Positions 16,916-23,524 of a DNA stretch of 64,000 bases are shown here, in pieces (position 1 is the first letter of the stretch; each line of letters opens with the position of its first letter). The notes beneath the pieces are model-generated. The model did not search any database and was not told where the DNA came from. It was given only the letters and a program-made list of their open reading frames with translations. The stretch comes from Bifidobacterium ramosum (GTDB taxonomy: Bacteria > Actinomycetota > Actinomycetes > Actinomycetales > Bifidobacteriaceae): contig NZ_WBSM01000012.1 of NCBI RefSeq assembly GCF_009299505.1, positions 46,467 through 110,466 on the forward strand, written 5' to 3'. The position numbers were made by a program, and so were the translations under genes.

Positions 16916-18016
16916 GTGGCAGAACAGAACGACAAAACGGCCCCCGCAACGCTGATGGACGTGGCGAAGAAGGCCGGCGTCTCCATCGCCACCGCGTCCC
17001 GCGTACTCAACGGCAGCACACGCAAGGTACGCAACGACTCCTACGTCAAGGTCATGGAGGCCGCGAAGAAACTCAACTACCGACCGAACGCCTACGCGCA
17101 GGCCGTCGCAAAGGGCACCGCGCCAAGCATCGTGCTGCTCGTCTCCGACATCTCCGACCCGTATTTCGCCTCCGTATCGCAAGGCGTCGTGAAGGCGGCG
17201 GGCGAACAGGGCGTCGCCGTGACGATCGGCGTGGCGGCCGGCCCCAAGGAGGAGCTGGAGGCCGTGCGCAAGGCGGTGGCGACCCGCCCGCGCGGCATCA
17301 TCATCTCGGAAAGCGAATACGTCGACGCGCCCGAGCGCACGGCGCTCGAGGCGGAGCTCAAGCAATACGAGGCATCCGGCGGACGCGCGGTGTTCATCCT
17401 CAACCGCAACCTGCCGTTCCCGGCCGTGGACGTGGCCAACGAGGTCGGCGCACGGGCCATCGCAAAACTCGTGGTCGATTCGGGATACCGCCGGCCGGCG
17501 ATCCTTAAGGGCGACGACAACCATCGGTCGTCGCGAGAACGCCTCGCCGGCGTGTTGGACGTGCTCGGCAAGGCCGGCATCAGCGTCGATCCGCGGGCCG
17601 TCGCCAACGGACGGTTCAGCAGGACGGAAGGATACGCGGCGGTGATGCAGCTGGCGCGGACCGGACTGCTCACGGCCGGTGACGGCGCGTTGTATGACGG
17701 TGCCGGCGTGGACGCGGTGATCGCGCTCAACGACGTGATGGCGATCGGCGCGATGACCGCGCTGCGTGCGAACGGCATCGAACCGGGGCGCGAGATCGGC
17801 GTGACCGGATTCGGCGACATCCCCTACTCCGCGGACGTGCACCCGTCGCTGACCACCGTGCACCTGCCCTTGATCGAAATGGGGCAGGCGGCGGTCGACT
17901 GCGTGCTGGCCGCGCACGACGAGGACGAAACCGCCGCCCCGCAACCCGCCAACCGGCTCATCTTCGTGCAGAGCGCGCCCGACATCGTGCTGCGCGAATC
18001 CCTGCCGCGCCGGTAG
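16916..18016 (+). CDS. LacI-family transcriptional regulator
   Basis: A 366-residue repressor. The helix-turn-helix is at residues 13-35 (LMDVAKKAGVSIATASRVLN), followed by the sugar-binding sensor with DVMAIGAMTALRANG and GVTGFGDIPYS. The start is GTG at 16916, with AAAGGA 9 bases before it. It is divergent from the glycerate kinase operon and shares two operators with it, so it is the best candidate to bind the GGAAAGCGCTTTCC sites found across the first 32 kb. Confidence 0.9.
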   Translation: MAEQNDKTAPATLMDVAKKAGVSIATASRVLNGSTRKVRNDSYVKVMEAAKKLNYRPNAYAQAVAKGTAPSIVLLVSDISDPYFASVSQGVVKAAGEQGVAVTIGVAAGPKEELEAVRKAVATRPRGIIISESEYVDAPERTALEAELKQYEASGGRAVFILNRNLPFPAVDVANEVGARAIAKLVVDSGYRRPAILKGDDNHRSSRERLAGVLDVLGKAGISVDPRAVANGRFSRTEGYAAVMQLARTGLLTAGDGALYDGAGVDAVIALNDVMAIGAMTALRANGIEPGREIGVTGFGDIPYSADVHPSLTTVHLPLIEMGQAAVDCVLAAHDEDETAAPQPANRLIFVQSAPDIVLRESLPRR

Positions 18017-18020
18017 AACG

Positions 18021-18134
18021 GCGACGCGCCGGGCGGGTGATCACGACACGCTTGATACGTTCCGCACATTCCCGAAAAGTCGCCAATGTCGAAAATGCGT
18101 CAAGCGTGTCGTGATCACCCGGCCGGCGTGTCGC
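18021..18134. repeat. 114-bp palindromic element, family C, copy C1
   Basis: The ends GCGACGCGCCGG and CCGGCGTGTCGC are inverted. Inside them GTGATCACGACACGCTTGA pairs with TCAAGCGTGTCGTGATCAC, leaving a centre of about 45 bases. It is exactly as long as C2, C3 and C4 and shares CTTGATACGTTCCGCACAT with C2. Confidence 0.9.
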
Positions 18135-18138
18135 AATC

Positions 18139-18177
18139 AAATATGGTCGTGACCAAGTCATCGGTCACGACCATATT
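18139..18177. terminator. Hairpin terminator between convergent genes
   Basis: AATATGGTCGTGACC pairs with GGTCACGACCATATT. It lies between the lacI gene and the convergent dehydrogenase, directly after element C1. Confidence 0.8.
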
Positions 18178-18206
18178 GTCCGCCGTCAACGGCGGCGATC
18201 AGGGTC

Positions 18207-19202
18207 TCACTCGCCGAATTCGAGCGGTTCGCCCTTGATCATGTGGGTCAGCTCGTTGACCACGTTCTCGCCCATGCCCTGCAGCTCGGTGCCTTCGGAA
18301 CCGGCGATGTGCGGGGTGAGGATCACGTTCGGCATGTCCCACAGCGGCGAGTCGGCGGACAGCGGCTCGTCCGGGTCGGTCACGTCGAGGATCGCGTTGA
18401 TGCGGCCGGTCTTGAGCTCGGCGATCATCGCGTCGGCGTCCACTACAGCGCCGCGGGCGGAGTTGATGAACCACGCGCCGTCCTTCATCATCTTGAAGTA
18501 CTTCGCGCCGATCATGCCCTTCGTCGCCGGCAGGCTCGGGGTGTGCACGGAGATCACATCGGACTCGCGGAACAGCGTCTCCAGATCGACCTTGGTCGCG
18601 CCATACGATGCGGTCTCCTCGGCGTCCATCGAACGGGACTCCGCGAGCACGCGCATGCGGTACGACTTGAGCAACGTCATCAGGTGACGGCCGATGCGAG
18701 CGGACGCGGTGACCAGGCCCACGGTCTTGAGATAGTTGCCGGCGGTCGGGAACTCGACCTCGCGGTTGATGTATTCGCGACGTTCGCGGTAGATGCGCTC
18801 GGCGCGGAAGAAGTCCTTGTTGGCCATGAGGATCATCGCCATGCAGTATTCGGCGACCGGGATGCCATTGACATAGCCGGAGTTGGACATGAGGATGCCG
18901 CGCTTCTTGACCTCTTCGAGCGCTTCCGGGGTGAGCAGGCGCCACGCGTTGCCGGCGGCGGCCGCGATGCCCTTGAGGTTCGGCATCTTGGCGAGCGTCT
19001 CCGCGTCGATGCGGGCGTCGGGGCCCCAGCCGGAGAAGATGTAGTCGGCCTTGGCGAGACGGTCGTCGAGTCCGTCCGCGTGGAAGTCCTCGATGACGTC
19101 GCGGTCGACGTCGGCCACGGCGTTCAGCCGATCCCACTGGGTGTCGTTCATGAGCTTGTCCACCAGATTGGCGGGCTTCATGGTGAGGATGACGTTCGGC
19201 AT
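18207..19202 (-). CDS. D-isomer-specific 2-hydroxyacid dehydrogenase
   Basis: A 331-residue NAD(P)-dependent dehydrogenase that probably reduces a 2-keto acid such as hydroxypyruvate or glyoxylate. Catalytic Arg is in NSARGAVVD, Glu in DVTDPDEPL and His in LTPHIAGSEG. The nucleotide loop reads VGLVTASARIGRHL, a one-residue-longer variant of the usual GLGRIG type. The ATG at 19202 follows GAAGGAG and gives the normal family length; longer frames run through the operators. It is bracketed by palindromes C1 and C2 and has two LacI-type sites upstream. Confidence 0.85.
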   Translation of the reverse strand: MPNVILTMKPANLVDKLMNDTQWDRLNAVADVDRDVIEDFHADGLDDRLAKADYIFSGWGPDARIDAETLAKMPNLKGIAAAAGNAWRLLTPEALEEVKKRGILMSNSGYVNGIPVAEYCMAMILMANKDFFRAERIYRERREYINREVEFPTAGNYLKTVGLVTASARIGRHLMTLLKSYRMRVLAESRSMDAEETASYGATKVDLETLFRESDVISVHTPSLPATKGMIGAKYFKMMKDGAWFINSARGAVVDADAMIAELKTGRINAILDVTDPDEPLSADSPLWDMPNVILTPHIAGSEGTELQGMGENVVNELTHMIKGEPLEFGE

Positions 19203-19219
19203 GGTGATACTCCTTCGTT

Positions 19220-19233
19220 GGAAAGCGATTTCC
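19220..19233. promoter_or_regulatory. LacI-type operator next to the ribosome site
   Basis: GGAAAGCGATTTCC lies only 17 bp before the dehydrogenase start, so binding would block transcription just downstream of the promoter. Confidence 0.65.
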
Positions 19234-19297
19234 GTTGTTACCACAAGAGAATAGCACATATAATTACGTCGAAACACCTTTGTGCGGTAACTTTGTT

Positions 19298-19311
19298 GGT
19301 AAGCCCTTACC
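19298..19311. promoter_or_regulatory. Second LacI-like operator of the dehydrogenase gene
   Basis: GGTAAGCCCTTACC is a perfect 14-bp palindrome with a CC centre in place of the usual CG. It is 65 bp from the site at 19220-19233, a spacing that could allow DNA looping. Confidence 0.55.
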
Positions 19312-19341
19312 ACACAGGGCGCCATTCATGCGGCGTCACCG

Positions 19342-19455
19342 GCGACACGCCGGCCGGGTGATCACGACACGCTTGATACGTTCCGCACATCCCCGGTTTT
19401 CCGCCGCAGCCGAAAACGCATCATGCGTGTCGTGCGCAGGTCCCCGGCGTGTCGC
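19342..19455. repeat. 114-bp palindromic element, family C, copy C2
   Basis: It has the same length and orientation as C1 and the ends GCGACACGCCGG and CCGGCGTGTCGC. Its left half is nearly identical to C1; the right inner arm has decayed. C1 and C2 bracket the dehydrogenase gene. Confidence 0.9.
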
Positions 19456-19507
19456 GCCACCACCACACCCGCGCCCCTGCGCCGACAGCACAAACATGGC
19501 ATCCGCG

Positions 19508-19537
19508 TTGACTTCACGCGCTCGAAGTTTCTATCGT
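19508..19537 (+). promoter_or_regulatory. MerR-type promoter of the DUF3737 gene
   Basis: A TTGACT -35 and a TATCGT -10 are separated by 18 bp that hold the dyad ACTTC...GAAGT around GCGCTC. The same layout occurs before the cupin and alcohol dehydrogenase genes. Long spacers with an inner dyad are the mark of MerR-activated promoters. Confidence 0.7.
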
Positions 19538-19574
19538 CGTAACGGAACACATCAAGTCCGGAGGAGAGACACCA

Positions 19575-20456
19575 GTGAGCAACGCAACGCAGCAGCAGCA
19601 ACACCAGCAGCCAGCCGACCACGAGGAGATCCGCCAGCAGCGGTTCATCGGCGAGCGCGCCGAGTTCTTCGCACACGACCGCCACTACATCGACTGCATC
19701 TTCGCGGACGGCGAGTCGCCGCTCAAGCATGGCCGCAACCTCGAGGTGACGTCGGGCGCGTTCCAGTGGAAGTACCCGCTGTGGTACTGCAACGACGTGA
19801 TCGTACGCGATTCGACGTGGTTCGAGATGGCACGCGCCGGCGTGTGGTACACGAACCGGCTGCTAGTCGAGGACTCGACCGTCGAGGCGCCGAAGAACTT
19901 CCGCCGCGTGCGCGACCTGACGCTGCGCAACGTCGATCTGACGCACGCCGAGGAGACGCTGTGGAGCTGCACGGACGCGACGCTCGAGAACGTGGTGGCG
20001 CGCGGCGACTACTTCGGCATGAACAGCGAGAACGTGACGGCCGACCGGTTCCGTCTCGTCGGCAACTATCCGTTCGACGGCGCGCGCAACGTCACGGTGC
20101 GCGACTCGCGGCTCATCTCGAAGGACGCGTTCTGGAACTGCGACAACGTCACCGTCGAGCATTCGTACATCTCCGGCGAGTATCTGGGATGGAACTCGCG
20201 CAACCTCACGTTCGTCGACTGCACGATCGAGAGTCTGCAGGGCATGTGCTACATCGACAATCTGACGTTGAAGAACTGCCGTCTGATCAACACGACGCTG
20301 GCGTTCGAGTATTCGACCGTCGACGTGGACGCGCACGGCACGATCGACAGCGTGATCAACCCGTCGGGCGGCATCATCCGCGCCGACCGGATCGGCGAGC
20401 TGACGCTCGATCCGAACAAGATCAACCCGGCCGACACGACGATCGTCACGCGCTGA
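19575..20456 (+). CDS. DUF3737 family protein
   Basis: A 293-residue protein with repeated short beta strands (NVTVRDS, NCDNVTVEHSYISG, NLTFVDCTIE, NLTLKNCRL) that suggest a right-handed beta-helix. It matches the DUF3737 family as I know it, which is common in bifidobacteria and lactic acid bacteria and has no known function. GGAGGAG lies before the ATG. The MerR-type promoter upstream links it to the cupin and alcohol dehydrogenase genes, hinting at a stress or aldehyde response. Confidence 0.8.
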   Translation: MSNATQQQQHQQPADHEEIRQQRFIGERAEFFAHDRHYIDCIFADGESPLKHGRNLEVTSGAFQWKYPLWYCNDVIVRDSTWFEMARAGVWYTNRLLVEDSTVEAPKNFRRVRDLTLRNVDLTHAEETLWSCTDATLENVVARGDYFGMNSENVTADRFRLVGNYPFDGARNVTVRDSRLISKDAFWNCDNVTVEHSYISGEYLGWNSRNLTFVDCTIESLQGMCYIDNLTLKNCRLINTTLAFEYSTVDVDAHGTIDSVINPSGGIIRADRIGELTLDPNKINPADTTIVTR

Positions 20457-20457
20457 C

Positions 20458-20509
20458 GTTTCGTGACGGCTGTCGCGCGCCGGACGTCACGTCTCGGCCG
20501 TCACGAAAC
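20458..20509. terminator. Hairpin between convergent genes
   Basis: GTTTCGTGACGG pairs with CCGTCACGAAAC, and the flanking CTGACG/CGTCAG extends the stem. It separates the DUF3737 gene from the convergent MalY-type gene. Confidence 0.7.
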
Positions 20510-20514
20510 CGACG

Positions 20515-21726
20515 TCAGGCGTTGAACACGTACCGGTCGAGGCGCGCCATCGCCTCCCGCACGCGGCTGAACGGCAACGCGAGGTTCACGCGGATCGCAT
20601 CCGGCCAGTGGAACAGCGTGCCGTCCTCCCACGCGACGCCCACGTCCCAGCCGCGCTTGATCAGCTCGTGGATGGTAACGCCGTGGCGGGCGCACCACTC
20701 GGCGCAGTCGAGGAACAGCATGTACGTGCCTTGCGGCTTGGCGAGCGTGACGCCGTCGAAATGCGACGTGATGTAGTCGACCGCGTAGTCTACGTTTCCG
20801 GTGATCGTGGCGCACAGTTCGTCGCACCACTCGTGGCCTTCGGGTTTGTACGCGCCGATGAGCGCGTGCATCGACAGCACGTTCATCTCGTTGTAGTGCG
20901 ACTTGGAGCCCTTCGCGACGATGCGGTCGCGCAGGTACGTGCTGTAGATGATGTGGTAGCTGCCGACCAATCCGGCGAGGTTGAACGTCTTGCTCGGCGC
21001 ATAGAACGCGGCGGTGCGGTTGCGCGCGTCCTCGCTGACCGACTGGGTGGGGATATGCTTGTGGCCGGCGAGGATGATGTCCGACCAGATCTCATCGGAG
21101 ATGACGACGACGTCGTTCGCGCGGTAGATCTCCATCGCGCGTTCGATCTCCCAGCGCTCCCACACGCGGCCGGTCGGGTTGTGCGGGCTGCAGAACACGG
21201 CGACGTGGATGCCGTGCTCCTTGACACGGCGGTCCATGTCGTCGAAGTCCATGCGCCAGATGCCGTCGGCGTCGCGGTGGAGCGGGCTGTGGACGATGTG
21301 GAAGCCGTTGTTCTCGATGCACTGCGTGAAGCCGTTGTAGGTCGGGCTGTGCAGCAGCACCGCGTCGCCGGGCGCGGCGAACGATGTCAGCGTGGAGATG
21401 ACGCCGCCAAGTACGCCGTTCTCGTAGCCGATGTGTTCGGGGGCGAGTCCGGTGACGCCGTTGCGTTTGGACTGCCAGTTGATGATCGCGTCGTAGTATT
21501 CGTCGGTCGGCTGGAAGTAGCCGAACATCGGGTGTTGGGCGCGCTTGATGATCTCCTCCTGCACGGTCGGCACGGTGGGGAAGTTCATGTCGGCGACCCA
21601 CATCGGGATCAGGTCGAAGCCGTCCTTCGGCGCGTCGGGGGCCATGCCGGGGATGGCGCCGAGCCCGTCCACGGCGAGGGCGTCCTTGCCGTGGCGATCG
21701 ATGATGGACGTGAAATCGTAGGTCAT
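20515..21726 (-). CDS. MalY/PatB-family PLP-dependent lyase/aminotransferase
   Basis: A 403-residue fold-type I PLP enzyme. PMWVADMNF near the N-terminus is the MalY signature, CSPHNPTGRVW is the substrate loop, and the PLP lysine is in APSKTFNLAG. MalY/PatB proteins usually act as cystathionine beta-lyases, converting cystathionine to homocysteine. The ATG at 21726 follows GGAGGGAGAG. A TetR gene lies upstream on the same strand, with the palindrome CGTACGTAACGTACG between them. A second MalY-type gene lies at 49946. Confidence 0.85.
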   Translation of the reverse strand: MTYDFTSIIDRHGKDALAVDGLGAIPGMAPDAPKDGFDLIPMWVADMNFPTVPTVQEEIIKRAQHPMFGYFQPTDEYYDAIINWQSKRNGVTGLAPEHIGYENGVLGGVISTLTSFAAPGDAVLLHSPTYNGFTQCIENNGFHIVHSPLHRDADGIWRMDFDDMDRRVKEHGIHVAVFCSPHNPTGRVWERWEIERAMEIYRANDVVVISDEIWSDIILAGHKHIPTQSVSEDARNRTAAFYAPSKTFNLAGLVGSYHIIYSTYLRDRIVAKGSKSHYNEMNVLSMHALIGAYKPEGHEWCDELCATITGNVDYAVDYITSHFDGVTLAKPQGTYMLFLDCAEWCARHGVTIHELIKRGWDVGVAWEDGTLFHWPDAIRVNLALPFSRVREAMARLDRYVFNA

Positions 21727-21858
21727 TGGCTCTCTCCCTCCGGCGTGCGCGGCGTGGCGGTCCGGGCCGTCCCGGACCGTGGTCACGCGCGGTCACCGGT
21801 GATCACGTGCGGCCGCGCGGACGAATCTCTCTGTAGCTTAGTCGTCCCGCAGGGTGAT

Positions 21859-21873
21859 CGTACGTAACGTACG
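21859..21873. promoter_or_regulatory. Palindrome, possible TetR operator
   Basis: CGTACGTAACGTACG is a perfect 7-1-7 palindrome between the TetR gene and the downstream MalY-type gene. Its position fits an operator, but no binding protein is shown. Confidence 0.45.
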
Positions 21874-21971
21874 ACGTCGTGTCGCGGCGACGGCGACAAC
21901 GGCTGTGACGCAACGTCCGGAGACCGTCGGCCGACCGTTGCGCAGGTACTGCGTACCGGACGGAAGTCCGG

Positions 21972-22601
21972 TTACGACAGCCCCGCAATGCGACGGAAGC
22001 CGTCGCGCAACGTCTGCGCGTCGCGCGGCACGTCGTCGAGCGCGCGGTGCAATGACATGCCTTCGATCATCGCGTCCATCAGCATGGCGGTGGGCGCGTC
22101 GAAGAACCGTTCGAGTTCGGCGCGGCTGGCGGCCATCCAACGGTCGGTGACGTCGCGGTACGACGGGTCGCGTGCGGCGAGCGTGTAGAACTCGAGGTTG
22201 ATGGTCAGGTCGCGTTGCGTGCCGAGCAGGTCGCTTTCGATGTGGCGTGCGATCTGTTCGCACGCCTCGTCGGGCGTCGTCGCGGCGGCCATACGCGCGG
22301 CGAACCGGTCGATGCACTGCTGCGCATACTGGTCGAACGTCTGATGCAGTAGATCGTCCATGCCGTCGAAGTGATAGGTCATCGATCCGAGCGGCACGTT
22401 GGCCGCGGCGGCGACCACGCGATGCGAAGTGCCGCGCACGCCGCGTTCGGCGATGACGTCGAGGCACGCCTCGATGATGCGCTGCTTGCGGTCGGGGTCG
22501 AACCGTCGCGGCTGACGGGGCGAGGAGGCGGCGCGGTCCGCGCCGTCGGGTTCGGCAGCGGCTGCGGAATCGGTGTCGGCATCGTTGGTCATACGCAGCA
22601 C
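21972..22601 (-). CDS. TetR-family regulator
   Basis: A repressor of about 206-209 residues. The helix-turn-helix is at residues 40-85 (ERGVRGTSHRVVAAAANVPLGSMTYHF is split here by its two helices) and is followed by a helical ligand domain. The start may be the ATG at 22601 or at 22592; neither has a clear ribosome site. An acidic, Ala-rich stretch of about 30 residues precedes the DNA-binding domain. It probably regulates the MalY-type gene downstream or itself. Confidence 0.8.
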   Translation of the reverse strand: MLRMTNDADTDSAAAAEPDGADRAASSPRQPRRFDPDRKQRIIEACLDVIAERGVRGTSHRVVAAAANVPLGSMTYHFDGMDDLLHQTFDQYAQQCIDRFAARMAAATTPDEACEQIARHIESDLLGTQRDLTINLEFYTLAARDPSYRDVTDRWMAASRAELERFFDAPTAMLMDAMIEGMSLHRALDDVPRDAQTLRDGFRRIAGLS

Positions 22602-22703
22602 GATACACGCGTACGCATACGCCCGTCCATTCCGCCCCGCAGCAAACGGCCGTAGCGGTGCCCGCCTTTCCCCGACTCTCCTCGCCGATCATCCACCCCT
22701 CCC

Positions 22704-22753
22704 CAACGGACATCCAGCCGATTTGGGTGATCGAATCGGCTGGATGTCCGTTG
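22704..22753. repeat. Hairpin family H, copy 2
   Basis: CAACGGACATCCAGCCGATT pairs with AATCGGCTGGATGTCCGTTG; both arms carry the compensating change relative to the TACAGCC version. It is the first of three copies that fill the gap between the TetR and cupin genes. Confidence 0.95.
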
Positions 22754-22802
22754 GAGGGGAAGACGGCACAACGTATCGGCCGCACCTTCATCGTCACTTT
22801 TT

Positions 22803-22852
22803 TAACGGACATCCAGCCGATTTCAGTAAGGTTATCGGCTGGATGTCCGTTA
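22803..22852. repeat. Hairpin family H, copy 3
   Basis: TAACGGACATCCAGCCGAT pairs with ATCGGCTGGATGTCCGTTA. It starts 99 bp after copy 2. Confidence 0.95.
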
Positions 22853-22891
22853 GGGGTTGAGAAGAGGACAGAGGTGAATTGCACCCCCCCC

Positions 22892-22941
22892 TAACGGACA
22901 TACAGCCGATTTAGGTGGTCGAATCGGCCGTATGTCCGTTA
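22892..22941. repeat. Hairpin family H, copy 4
   Basis: TAACGGACATACAGCCGATT pairs with AATCGGCCGTATGTCCGTTA, with a G-U compatible change in the stem. It starts 89 bp after copy 3. Confidence 0.95.
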
Positions 22942-22999
22942 AGCGGATGGGGATGGATGGCAACAGCGCACGAATGGGAGCGGAAGGCGGGCTCAGCCG

Positions 23000-23398
23000 T
23001 CATGCCAGGGCGCGGTAGGTGTCCTCGTCGACCGGCTCGAGCCATTCGGTCGAAGCGCCCTCGGCCTTGGGCATGACGGCCACGTGCGCGAACGACTCTG
23101 CGGGCGCGGCGCCATGCCAGTGCTTGGTGTCCGGCGGAATATATGCCACGTCGCCGGGCTTCAGTTCGACCGGCTCCTGCCCTTCGATCTGGTAGTAGCC
23201 GCGCCCGCCCACGGCGAGCAGGATCTGGCAGATGCCGTGGTGAATATGCCAATGGTTCGTGCAGCCCGGTTCGAAGGTGACATTCGCCACCGACACTCGC
23301 TCGTCGTCGGCGAGCGGCGCGAGATAGCTTTGCCCTTCGAAATACTGCGCGAACGCGTCGTTCGACGCGCCCATCGGAAATGCGCTCGGATTGTCCAT
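23000..23398 (-). CDS. Small cupin-domain protein
   Basis: A 132-residue single-domain cupin. Motif 1 is CTNHWHIHHGICQILLAVGG, where the usual metal-binding Glu is Gln; motif 2 is PGDVAYIPPDTKHWHGA with the expected His. It could bind a metal through three His. Such small cupins often accompany carboxymuconolactone-decarboxylase-like or oxidoreductase genes. AAGGAG precedes the ATG. A MerR-type promoter upstream matches those of the DUF3737 and alcohol dehydrogenase genes. Confidence 0.8.
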   Translation of the reverse strand: MDNPSAFPMGASNDAFAQYFEGQSYLAPLADDERVSVANVTFEPGCTNHWHIHHGICQILLAVGGRGYYQIEGQEPVELKPGDVAYIPPDTKHWHGAAPAESFAHVAVMPKAEGASTEWLEPVDEDTYRALA

Positions 23399-23445
23399 GA
23401 CGACTCCTTATCACTGTCGGCATCGAATATCGTCGGTCATCCCCG

Positions 23446-23475
23446 ACGTTAGGAACTTCGAGCGCTCGAAGTCAA
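23446..23475 (-). promoter_or_regulatory. MerR-type promoter of the cupin gene
   Basis: On the minus strand, TTGACT and TAACGT are separated by 18 bp that contain the dyad ACTTCGAGCGCTCGAAGT, a perfect palindrome. The architecture is the same as before DUF3737 and the alcohol dehydrogenase. Confidence 0.75.
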
Positions 23476-23524
23476 CCGCACGAATCCCACGCGACACACG
23501 ACACGTCACACGCCGCCCCGCACG

